Assembly (NCBI GenBank): GCA_964421575.1
Contig: CAYQXI010000098.1
Location: 1 to 16,050 of the forward strand
Direction of reading: 5' to 3'
DNA length: 16,050 nt
Source: JAAOZN01 sp964421575
Lineage (GTDB): Archaea > Thermoproteota > Nitrososphaeria > Nitrososphaerales > JAAOZN01
Shown in pieces: positions 7,810 to 14,508 of this stretch. A program made the position numbers and the translations under genes. The first letter of the stretch is position 1, and each line of letters opens with the position of its first letter. Under the pieces are notes generated by a model. The model worked only from the letters and a program-made list of their open reading frames with translations, was not told the DNA's origin and did no database searches.

Positions 7810-9196
7810 GACCGTAGGCGGAGTAGAATACACAAAGGTAGCAGAAATCAGAGGCCCACTTCTGATTATGGAAGGCGTTACTAGGGCTGCATACGACGAA
7901 CTTGTAGAGATAGAGACCCCCTCAGGAGAGAAGAGGCTCGGCAAAGTCTTAGAAGTAGGCGGGGGGAGGGCGGTAATCCAAGTCTTCGAGGGTACACGAG
8001 GACTATCTGTTGTTGGCACTAAAGCTCGCTTCTTAGGCAAGACGATGGAGATACCTGTATCAAGTGAGCTCTTAGGTAGGGTCTTCGACGGATTAGGCAG
8101 ACCGATCGACGGTCTTCCAGAACCAGTTGGTGAGGACTTTAGGGATGTCAACGGTTCACCCATAAACCCTGAGCAGAGAGACTACCCGACAGACTTCATA
8201 CAGACTGGCATCTCAGTAATAGACGGTATGCTCTCACTCACAAGGGGGCAGAAGCTGCCCATATTCTCGGGAGCAGGTATGCCCCATAATATGATAGCCG
8301 CCCAGATTGCTAGGCAAGCTACAGTACATGGCGAAGACTTCGCCGTTGTCTTTGCTGCTATAGGTGTGCAGCACCACGAAGCGATCTTCTTCCGCAGATC
8401 TCTAGAAGAGAGTAGGGCGATGAAAAGAAGCTGCCTCTTCCTTAACTTGGCTGATGACCCTGCGATTGAGCGTATTATAACTCCACGTGTAGCTTTGACT
8501 ACCGCGGAGTACTTTGCCTTCGACTTAGGTATGCACGTACTCGTTATATTAACCGATATGACCAACTATGCTGAAGCTCTTAGAGAGATTAGTGCTGCTA
8601 GGGAAGAGGTTCCTGGTCGTAAGGGTTACCCAGGTTACCTCTATACCGACCTTGCGACCAACTATGAGCGAGCGGGAAGGATAAAGGGTAAGAAGGGTAG
8701 TATAACTCAGATGCCTATCTTAACTATGCCAAGCGACGACATCACACACCCCATCGCAGACCTCACAGGCTATATCACCGAAGGGCAGATCGTGCTCTCA
8801 CGTGACCTATTCAGAAAAGGCATCTACCCACCTGTGGGTGTGTTGATGAGCCTAAGCAGGCTTATGAAGGATGGTGTGGGCAAAGGGAAGACGAGAGAAG
8901 ATCATATGGAGGTAAGCAACCAGCTCTACGATGCTTATGCGAGGGTGCAGGAGCTGCGTGCCCTCGTTGAAATCGTGGGTCGAAGTAGTTTAACGAGCAT
9001 AGACCTTAAGTACCTAAACTTCGGAGACGTCTTTGAGCAGAAGTTCCTCTCTCAAGGATATGATGAAAACCGAACGATAGATGAAACACTCAATCTTGCT
9101 TGGGAGGTTCTCTCAACGCTACCCGAAGGCGAGCTGACGAAGATAAGGTCTGATTACGTGAGGATGTATTACAAGAAGAGTGAAAGCGGAGTATAG
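7802..9196 (+). CDS. atpB: A-type ATP synthase regulatory subunit B
   Basis: Non-catalytic partner of subunit A in the hexameric head. Of 464 residues, standard for the family, the nucleotide-fold region carries FSGAGMPHN (155-163) where a Walker A would sit in A, as expected for B subunits, and downstream the conserved blocks LTDMTNYAEALREIS, PGRKGYPGYLYTDLA and TMPSDDITHPI. The TTG start is supported by a perfect Shine-Dalgarno sequence at six-base spacing within atpA, implying translational coupling. The stop is five bases before the atpD start. Confidence 0.97.
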   Translation: MSKTVGGVEYTKVAEIRGPLLIMEGVTRAAYDELVEIETPSGEKRLGKVLEVGGGRAVIQVFEGTRGLSVVGTKARFLGKTMEIPVSSELLGRVFDGLGRPIDGLPEPVGEDFRDVNGSPINPEQRDYPTDFIQTGISVIDGMLSLTRGQKLPIFSGAGMPHNMIAAQIARQATVHGEDFAVVFAAIGVQHHEAIFFRRSLEESRAMKRSCLFLNLADDPAIERIITPRVALTTAEYFAFDLGMHVLVILTDMTNYAEALREISAAREEVPGRKGYPGYLYTDLATNYERAGRIKGKKGSITQMPILTMPSDDITHPIADLTGYITEGQIVLSRDLFRKGIYPPVGVLMSLSRLMKDGVGKGKTREDHMEVSNQLYDAYARVQELRALVEIVGRSSLTSIDLKYLNFGDVFEQKFLSQGYDENRTIDETLNLAWEVLSTLPEGELTKIRSDYVRMYYKKSESGV

Positions 9197-9201
9197 CGGA
9201 C

Positions 9202-9846
9202 TTGTCCGTAAGCTTCGGTAGAAAGTTCCTACCCACAAAGATCGAGCTCATCCGCATCAAAAGAAGCCTGAGCGTAGCAAGGTCTGTCTACAAGATCTTA
9301 GAGGATAAGCGTGAAGTGCTGCTAAGGCGTTTAGATGAACTGATAGAGCAGGCTGGAAAGGCTCGCGAAGACTTATGGGCACCTCTCTCAGACGCCTATA
9401 AGGCTCTCTACGACTCCTACCTCAAATTAGGCCCCCTTACGGTGGAATCGGTAGCAGCCACGATACCAAAAGGTGTAGAAATCTCGTTGAAAGTACAAAG
9501 AATAATAGATGTAAATGTGCCTTCCATACAGCTTAAAGATAAACCTCTTGCCCTCAGCTACGGCTTTGCCGATACAAGCTCGGCTTTAGATGCTGCTTCA
9601 CTTGCTATGCGCCAAGTGCTTCCAGCGATCTTAAGGGCTTCTGAAATAGAGAACTCTATCTTCAGGTTGGCTAGTGAGCTCGAGAGAACCCAGAGGCTTC
9701 TAAACGCTTTAGAATATATAATAATTCCACAGTATGAGGAGGCTGTGAAGACTATTTCCTCGACCTTAGAGGAGCACGAGAGAGAAGAGTTTGTAAGGCT
9801 TAAAAAGATAAAAAGGGTGCTTGAGCGGAGAAAGGCTGGTGTTTAG
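9202..9846 (+). CDS. atpD: A-type ATP synthase subunit D (central rotor shaft)
   Basis: Rotor shaft that turns inside the A3B3 head. The 214 residues are typical in length. The N-terminal part, with PTKIELIRIKRSLSVA and then a long heptad-rich helix, and the C-terminal helix with ERTQRLLNALEYIIIPQYE then a Lys/Arg-rich tail, are the two antiparallel helices of the coiled-coil shaft; the family's 'T...RRVNALE..VIP' block is recognisable at about residues 170-185. The start is TTG, five bases after atpB, with a GGAG about ten bases upstream. The stop codon is immediately followed by the ATG of a small ORF. Confidence 0.93.
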   Translation: MSVSFGRKFLPTKIELIRIKRSLSVARSVYKILEDKREVLLRRLDELIEQAGKAREDLWAPLSDAYKALYDSYLKLGPLTVESVAATIPKGVEISLKVQRIIDVNVPSIQLKDKPLALSYGFADTSSALDAASLAMRQVLPAILRASEIENSIFRLASELERTQRLLNALEYIIIPQYEEAVKTISSTLEEHEREEFVRLKKIKRVLERRKAGV

Positions 9847-9990
9847 ATGAGTGAAATAGTTAAGAAGAGGTTTGAGGTAGCGCAGAATAAAGTTAAGCAG
9901 AAGCAGCAAGAGTTCCAAAACGAGTTAAAAGAGAAGATCGGAGCTATAAGAAAGAGGACAATAGAAGAGCTCAGAAAAGTAGTAGGGTGA
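9847..9990 (+). CDS. 47-residue helical protein abutting atpD; possible stalk component
   Basis: An ORF of 48 codons starting with ATG directly after the atpD stop and ending TGA at 9988-9990. The product is rich in Lys, Glu, Gln and Arg with regularly spaced hydrophobic residues (Ile, Val, Phe, Leu), so it should form one amphipathic helix or coiled coil, and it lacks any membrane segment. A GGTG (9838-9841) five bases before the ATG serves as Shine-Dalgarno sequence, and the zero-base spacing suggests coupling to atpD. Position and composition suggest a short partner of subunit E, in place of the roughly 100-residue subunit H, but this is inference. It could also be a small assembly factor. 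I know of no family to which it clearly belongs. Confidence 0.6.
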   Translation: MSEIVKKRFEVAQNKVKQKQQEFQNELKEKIGAIRKRTIEELRKVVG

Positions 9991-10010
9991 GCTGCAAATA
10001 CTATCACCCT
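9984..10010 (+). other. Hairpin at the end of the 47-residue ORF
   Basis: AGGGTGA (9984-9990) and TCACCCT (10004-10010) form a perfect 7-bp stem with a 13-base loop, placed exactly on the stop codon. No T-tract follows, so it is not an ordinary terminator. Confidence 0.45.
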
Positions 10011-10017
10011 CTACCCA

Positions 10018-10044
10018 CCTTCAATGATAGAGGCTAGCTGAAGG
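10018..10044 (+). other. Second hairpin before atpK
   Basis: CCTTCA (10018-10023) and TGAAGG (10039-10044) form a 6-bp stem with a 15-base loop, seven bases after the first hairpin. Together they occupy the otherwise empty 125-base gap between the 47-residue ORF and atpK. A processing or attenuation role is possible; chance cannot be excluded. Confidence 0.3.
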
Positions 10045-10082
10045 ATTGTGGATCCTCACTAATGGGGGATGAAGGCAAAAAG

Positions 10083-10101
10083 GTTAAATAACGATTTATA
10101 G
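10083..10101 (+). promoter_or_regulatory. Candidate promoter for atpK
   Basis: TTAAATAA (10084-10091) and ATTTATAG (10094-10101) are TATA-like elements 15-32 bases before the TTG of atpK at 10116. Either would give a very short leader and allow the proteolipid gene to be transcribed apart from the rest of the operon. Confidence 0.4.
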
Positions 10102-10115
10102 AGGCAGAAGATGGT

Positions 10116-10457
10116 TTGAAACCGCAAATACCCCTTTGGATATTATATGCTTCACTAATCACACTATGCCTCGTATTCACTCCCTTCGCCGCAGCCGTAG
10201 AAGAACCCGCAGGTGCTGAAGCACAACCAGCAGCCCCAGAACCATTGATGTTCAAGTTTCTTTCAGCCGCCATAGCCTTCGCCGCAGCTGCAATCGGAGC
10301 AGGCTGGGCGGTAAGTAAAGCTGGAGCCGCTGGCTTAGCTGGTACTGCAGAGAGACCTGAGATAAGAACTACCGCTATCATCATTACGGCGCTTGGTGAA
10401 GCGATAGCCATCTATGGTATAGTGATCGCTATCCTCATACTAGGTCAGCCGACGTAG
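10116..10457 (+). CDS. atpK: A-type ATP synthase proteolipid subunit K (c-ring) with N-terminal signal-like segment
   Basis: Membrane rotor ring subunit that carries protons or sodium ions. Residues 1-27 look like a signal peptide (positive N-terminus, hydrophobic core, AAA near 25-27), followed by a Pro/Ala/Glu-rich spacer to about 43. The two-helix hairpin is about 45-68 and 84-110, with Gly/Ala-rich packing in helix 1 and the ion-binding Glu95 in GEAIAIYG of helix 2. The residue after Glu95 is Ala, and helix 1 has no Gln at the typical site, which argues for protons rather than sodium (inference). At 113 residues it is longer than a bare 70-80-residue c subunit. The start must be TTG 10116, since an in-frame stop lies at 10089 and no ATG or GTG intervenes. 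Confidence 0.93.
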   Translation: MKPQIPLWILYASLITLCLVFTPFAAAVEEPAGAEAQPAAPEPLMFKFLSAAIAFAAAAIGAGWAVSKAGAAGLAGTAERPEIRTTAIIITALGEAIAIYGIVIAILILGQPT

Positions 10458-10459
10458 TT

Positions 10460-10495
10460 AAGGGGATCCAGCATTCCCGGATCCCTTTTTATTTT
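10460..10495 (+). terminator. Hairpin plus T-tract terminator after atpK
   Basis: Bases 10460-10469 pair with 10479-10488 in a 10-bp stem (GGGATCC/GGATCCC core, one G-T pair, two outer A-T pairs) around a 9-base loop, followed by a T-rich run through 10495. It starts three bases after the atpK stop. Its T-tract overlaps the last codon of the convergent membrane-protein gene. Confidence 0.75.
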
Positions 10496-10731
10496 TCTTC
10501 TTTTTCTGGTGGTGTGGTAGCTACTCGCTTTGCTATTAGGTAGGATAGTATGAGTGAGGCTGCAAAGCCTAAGCCTGAGAATAAGAGTGGAAATAATATT
10601 GAAGTTGACTTATAGAGGCTTGCTATATAGAATCCAGCGAAGACACCTAATAAGACCAGACCCGCTATAAGTAGGGGTAGTGCGAGTAGCGTCAAGAGCA
10701 CCCTACGCCTGAGCCTCTTAGCCTCCTCCAA
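10489..10731 (-). CDS. Small two-helix membrane protein of unknown function
   Basis: Not recognised. The 80 residues comprise a basic N-terminus (KRLRRR), two strongly hydrophobic helices (about 10-36 and 43-66) and a charged Lys/Glu tail. By the positive-inside rule both ends should be cytoplasmic. The TTG start has AGGTGG at 10738-10743 overlapping the pyrI stop, about seven bases upstream, so it is probably the second gene of a pyrI transcript. Its C-terminus abuts the atpK terminator. It is too short to be the ATP synthase a subunit. It could be a small membrane partner of either neighbour, but nothing in its sequence says which. Confidence 0.65.
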   Translation of the reverse strand: MEEAKRLRRRVLLTLLALPLLIAGLVLLGVFAGFYIASLYKSTSILFPLLFSGLGFAASLILSYLIAKRVATTPPEKEEK

Positions 10732-10742
10732 CTTTAAACCAC

Positions 10743-11204
10743 CTATGTTAAGACGAGCTCATTTACATCAAAGTACCTAGAGCAGTATTTACACATCAGC
10801 CTAGGCGGCTCAGGTCTAACAACGAGTATAACGGGTGTTATCGGCTCGTTTGAGTTTGAAATGCAGGTTGGGTTTGGACACTTAAAGATATTAACGAACG
10901 CTTCAGGTAACTCCACTTTTCTCTTATCGATCACCTTATAGTCTCTTATCAGATTCACAGTCGCGCGAGGTGAGATCAGCGCTATCCTATTGGCTTCGCT
11001 CTGAGTTAAGAAGCGGTCAGCGATCTTTACGATATCCTTCTTCCCAAGCTTTCTACTCGGCACGTTTATGGCTACGGTGATCAAGTTCGTACACCCCTCC
11101 TTTATACCGAGAGCGGCCAGAACCTTGAAAGCACTACCGGGCTCACAGTGATCTATTACTGTGCCATCCTTTATTCTTCGCACTATAAGCTGCTCCTCAG
11201 ACAA
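10743..11204 (-). CDS. pyrI: Aspartate carbamoyltransferase regulatory chain
   Basis: Regulatory subunit that binds nucleotide effectors and holds the catalytic trimers together. The 153 residues are full length. The N-terminal allosteric domain contains IKDGTVIDHCEPGSAFKVL and the downstream NVPSRKLGKKDIVKI block typical of PyrI. The C-terminal zinc domain has its four cysteines as CPNPTC and CKYC (about residues 109-114 and 138-141). The TTG start is preceded by GGAG (11209-11212) at five-base spacing. It is divergent from pyrB, not in the usual pyrB-pyrI tandem, and is followed after 11 bases by the small membrane-protein gene. Confidence 0.96.
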   Translation of the reverse strand: MSEEQLIVRRIKDGTVIDHCEPGSAFKVLAALGIKEGCTNLITVAINVPSRKLGKKDIVKIADRFLTQSEANRIALISPRATVNLIRDYKVIDKRKVELPEAFVNIFKCPNPTCISNSNEPITPVILVVRPEPPRLMCKYCSRYFDVNELVLT

Positions 11205-11225
11205 CTCTACTCCACATTAAGGTGT

Positions 11226-11257
11226 CATATTTAATAACCTTTAGGCTGATATAGTAT
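11226..11257. promoter_or_regulatory. Shared divergent promoter region of pyrI and pyrB
   Basis: The 61-base gap between the start codons holds a nearly symmetric AT element, TATTTAATA (11228-11236), usable as a TATA box in both directions, and a second box TGATATAG (11248-11255) that on the minus strand reads CTATATCA. The first would start pyrB transcripts just before its ATG (11266); the second suits a pyrI message that includes its Shine-Dalgarno sequence. Confidence 0.5.
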
Positions 11258-11265
11258 GCGGCAAG

Positions 11266-12192
11266 ATGCCAAACCCATTATTCGGAAGGGACGTGGTTTC
11301 GATTAGAGACTTCACAAGAAGCGACTTTGAAACGATTTTTGACGCAACCACAAAGATTTCATCAATGCCGATGAAAGAAAGGCGCCAGCTAGCGGAAGGG
11401 CGCCTATTGGGGCTGATCTTCTACGAACCCAGTAGTAGAACTAGGTTAAGTTTTGAATCAGCCATGTACTCAATAGGTGGTTGCTGCATCGGGATAACCG
11501 ACCCATCAACTTCATCCATAGAGAAGGGTGAGAACTTTACAGACACCGTGATCGTGGTCTCAGGTTATGTTGATTTGCTGGTCATCAGACATCCACGGGA
11601 GGGTGCAGCAAGGTACGCTGCAGACATCTCAGAGAAGCCTGTTATAAACGCGGGCTCAGGTGCTGAAGAACACCCCACTCAGGCTATGCTCGACCTCTAC
11701 ACAATCTACCGCGAGAAGAAGAGGATTGATGGTCTAACAATCGGGATAATGGGTGATTTAAGGTATAGCAGGACTGTTTATTCGCTGCTTTATGCCCTCT
11801 CAAAATACGATACTGAGATAAGGTTGATTTCGCCGCCTGAGCTGAAGATCAGATCCGATGCACTTATAGATGTAAAGAAAACATCTTGGACTCAGCACAG
11901 CAGATTAGATGAAGTTATATCTGAACTGGATGTGCTTTATGTTACGAGGATACAGAAGGAGCGTTTCCCAGATCCTGCTGAATACCAGCGTGTCAGAGGC
12001 TCCTATTATGTGGACGCTTCTATACTCGAGCGTGGAAAATCTGATCTAATAGTTCTACACCCCTTACCTAGAGTGAATGAAATAAAGCCTGAGGTGGATA
12101 AGCTGCCGCAAGCCAAATACTTTCTGCAAGCAAAGCTCGGTAGGGATCTTAGGGCTGCATTACTCGCCTTGATATTGAACCCGGAGTTCTAA
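11266..12192 (+). CDS. pyrB: Aspartate carbamoyltransferase catalytic chain
   Basis: Joins carbamoyl phosphate and L-aspartate in the first committed step of pyrimidine synthesis. The 308 residues are full length. Visible active-site motifs are the carbamoyl-phosphate loop YEPSSRTR (53-60), the mobile loop serine/lysine in STSSIEKGE (81-89), HPTQAMLDLYTI (136-147) and the C-terminal HPLPRVNEI. The Asp-binding HPLPR separates it from ornithine carbamoyltransferase, which has HCLP. It starts at an ATG with a poor Shine-Dalgarno sequence and a predicted leader of only a few bases. Its stop is 9 bases from the stop of the convergent nrdJ. Confidence 0.97.
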   Translation: MPNPLFGRDVVSIRDFTRSDFETIFDATTKISSMPMKERRQLAEGRLLGLIFYEPSSRTRLSFESAMYSIGGCCIGITDPSTSSIEKGENFTDTVIVVSGYVDLLVIRHPREGAARYAADISEKPVINAGSGAEEHPTQAMLDLYTIYREKKRIDGLTIGIMGDLRYSRTVYSLLYALSKYDTEIRLISPPELKIRSDALIDVKKTSWTQHSRLDEVISELDVLYVTRIQKERFPDPAEYQRVRGSYYVDASILERGKSDLIVLHPLPRVNEIKPEVDKLPQAKYFLQAKLGRDLRAALLALILNPEF

Positions 12193-12201
12193 TTGTTTGA
12201 T

Positions 12202-14337
12202 TTAAAGTTCGCAGGTCTCACAGCGTACATAATACTCTATAGGCTCTGATCTAGCATCTAACCTATCGAATCTGTCCTCTTCTTCCTCCCTCCTGGTGGT
12301 CAACACCTGTATGCTTCGGCTTCTATCACGGTAAACTGTTATACCTTTGCAGCCGAGCCTGTATGCTAAGAGAAAAGCCTCCTCTATATCATTCATACTT
12401 GCATCGTGTGGGAAGTTTATCGTCTTCGACACAGCATTATCCACATACTTCTGGAAGGCTGCTTGCATCCTTACGTGCCACTCCGGTGAAATGTCGTGGG
12501 CAGTCACAAAGACCCTTCTAACGTGCTCCGGTATCTCCTCTATGTGCTGAATTGATGTCGAAGAAGCCACCTTCTTCATAAGCTCATCGCTGTAGAAGCC
12601 CTCCTCTATAGCCACTTTCTCAAACAGAGGGTTAACTATCATAAGATCGGCTCCCAAAGTTTCCCGCACCCTCTTTGTGTACACGATTGCAAACAGTGGC
12701 TCTATGCCATTAGAGCAACCAGCTATTTCACTTATCGTGCCGGTAGGTGCGATTGTTGTTAGTGTTGCGTTACGCATACACTTGTAGCCACGCTTCTCCC
12801 AGACGCTCCCTCTGAAGTTACCGAAGGAGCCACGTTCCTCTGCGAGCTTGACCGATGTGTTTATCGCGGTTTCTTCGATGAACTTCATAACCTGCTCAGC
12901 TATTTTAAGGGCTGGTCTTGAGTTATAGGGTACCCCTAGCTCTATTAGCATGTCTGCGAAGCCCATCACACCTAAGCCGATCTTCCTGTTACCAAATCTT
13001 GTCATCTTCTCGATTTCGGGTAGAGGATACTTGTTGGCATCGATCACGTTATCAAGGAAGTGCACAGCCTTCTCTACGGTTGATCTGAGCTTCTCCCAAT
13101 CTATTCTGCCATCACTTACCATCTTTGCTAAGTTGATTGAGCCTAAGTTACACGACTCATATGGTAGGAGGGGCTGCTCCCCACACGGGTTAGTGGCCTC
13201 TATAACACCAGTATGAGGAACAGTATGAGTAGCGTTTATCCTATCAATGAATAACACCCCTGGCTCCCCGTTCTTCCAAGCCATCGCTATTATGAGGTTC
13301 CAGACAACCCTTGCCTTAAGCCGCTGCACTACTTGCCCAGTACGCGGGTTTATCAACTCATAGTCTTCATCGTTTAATAGAGCATCCATGAATCTGTCAG
13401 TTATCGCTACCGAGATGTTAAAGTTAGAGAGCCTACCCTCCTTCTCCTTTGCGGTAATAAACTCTAGTATATCTGGGTGATCTACCCTTAACACACCCAT
13501 GTTCGCGCCTCTACGTTTCCCGCCTTGTTTGATGGCGTTTGTAGCGGCATCAAAGACCGTCATGAAAGAGACAGGTCCAGAAGCTATACCACCAGTAGTC
13601 TTCACAACATCACCCTTGGGTCTTAGTCTGGAGAAGGAGAAGCCTGTGCCTCCTCCGCTTTTATGTATGAGGGCTGCGTGCTTAAGAGTAGTAAATATGC
13701 CCTCGATAGAATCCTCTACCGGGAGGACGAAGCAGGCTGAGAGCTGCCCCAACTCGGTTCCAGCATTCATAAGCGTAGGTGAATTTGGTAGAAACTCGAA
13801 GTTCACCATCATGTCGAAGAATTCTTTAGTCGTTTTCTCGACATCAGCAGAAGAATCGTAGAGCAGATCTACCTCGGCTATGGTTTTAGCTACTCTCATA
13901 AAGAGCTGCCTTGGGGTCTCGATTATCCTCCTATTCTCGTCTCTGCGAAGATAACGAGCGGCTAGAATAGTGATAGCGTTAAGAGGAAGCTTCAGATCAT
14001 CCTCTACACCTAATAGCGCCTTAGCTCGCCTTAGCTCAGCCCTCTTCTGCCTATAGAGGATGTATGCTTTGGCGGTCTTTGCAAAGCCGTTGTTTATCAG
14101 CGTCGCTTCAACTATATCTTGGATCTCCTCTACGGAAGGAATGCTGCCGTCTTTGTGCTTCTCCTCTAATACCTTAACAACCTTCAGCGAAAGTTCTTCC
14201 GCAGCATTTAGATCACCTTCATTGACCGATTTAGCAGCCCTATAAATCGCATTGACTATCTTTGAGCTATCAAAGGGGACGATCCTGCCATCTCGCTTCC
14301 TAACGGCTGATAGAACCGTCTGCGGCTCAGATACCAA
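12202..14337 (-). CDS. nrdJ: Adenosylcobalamin-dependent (class II) ribonucleoside-diphosphate reductase
   Basis: Makes deoxyribonucleotides using a B12-derived radical. Residues 7-100 form an ATP-cone allosteric domain. The barrel has the redox cysteines Cys202 (SACF) and Cys396 (ESCN) and the thiyl-radical cysteine Cys385 in NPCGE; the 11-residue spacing of the last two is that of known NrdJ enzymes. PTGTISEIAGCSNGIEP follows downstream. The C-terminus ends with a CETC pair (706 and 709), the shuttle cysteines that pass electrons from thioredoxin, so the 711-residue protein lacks the longer zinc-binding tail of some relatives. No separate small radical-generating subunit is nearby, as expected for class II. 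The TTG start follows GGTGAT (14343-14348) at five-base spacing; the ATG at 14344 is out of frame. No intein is present. Confidence 0.96.
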   Translation of the reverse strand: MVSEPQTVLSAVRKRDGRIVPFDSSKIVNAIYRAAKSVNEGDLNAAEELSLKVVKVLEEKHKDGSIPSVEEIQDIVEATLINNGFAKTAKAYILYRQKRAELRRAKALLGVEDDLKLPLNAITILAARYLRRDENRRIIETPRQLFMRVAKTIAEVDLLYDSSADVEKTTKEFFDMMVNFEFLPNSPTLMNAGTELGQLSACFVLPVEDSIEGIFTTLKHAALIHKSGGGTGFSFSRLRPKGDVVKTTGGIASGPVSFMTVFDAATNAIKQGGKRRGANMGVLRVDHPDILEFITAKEKEGRLSNFNISVAITDRFMDALLNDEDYELINPRTGQVVQRLKARVVWNLIIAMAWKNGEPGVLFIDRINATHTVPHTGVIEATNPCGEQPLLPYESCNLGSINLAKMVSDGRIDWEKLRSTVEKAVHFLDNVIDANKYPLPEIEKMTRFGNRKIGLGVMGFADMLIELGVPYNSRPALKIAEQVMKFIEETAINTSVKLAEERGSFGNFRGSVWEKRGYKCMRNATLTTIAPTGTISEIAGCSNGIEPLFAIVYTKRVRETLGADLMIVNPLFEKVAIEEGFYSDELMKKVASSTSIQHIEEIPEHVRRVFVTAHDISPEWHVRMQAAFQKYVDNAVSKTINFPHDASMNDIEEAFLLAYRLGCKGITVYRDRSRSIQVLTTRREEEEDRFDRLDARSEPIEYYVRCETCEL

Positions 14338-14485
14338 CTGCCATCACCCCCATAAGGTAGAGCTTAGTATAGTAAAGGCTCATACTTCCCCTTAACAGTC
14401 TAAACTCTTTGACCAATCTCTCCTTACTGAAGGTCATGTCTTGAATATGCATCAGAGCTGACGTGCGTATCATAAAGCACACCAA
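14327..14485 (-). CDS. Possible small ORF (52 residues) between the NrdD-like gene and nrdJ
   Basis: The gap between the two reductase genes is open in one frame. From TTG 14485 (or GTG 14497) it runs to a TGA at 14327-14329, 11 bases inside nrdJ. AAGGTG (14495-14500) could be its Shine-Dalgarno sequence for the TTG, nine bases away. The product would be Met-, Leu- and Lys-rich with a hydrophobic C-terminal stretch and contains no motif I recognise, and no glycyl-radical RVxGY. The overlap would couple it to nrdJ. The length is within chance expectation, so the call is weak; a TATA-like TTTACTATAC on the same strand near 14370-14380 may instead mean this is nrdJ promoter sequence. Confidence 0.3.
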   Translation of the reverse strand: MVCFMIRTSALMHIQDMTFSKERLVKEFRLLRGSMSLYYTKLYLMGVMAVGI

Positions 14486-14508
14486 CTCAACAAACACCTT
14501 AACACAGG

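Noticed and set aside
6019..9196. Inteins or introns in atpA, atpB or nrdJ
   Set aside because: All three have standard family length with motifs at normal spacing, with no inserted block.
10034..10411. Minus-strand Ala-rich ORF opposite atpK
   Set aside because: It is the mirror of the Ala/Gly-rich proteolipid coding sequence; atpK on the plus strand has the ion-binding Glu and two helices.
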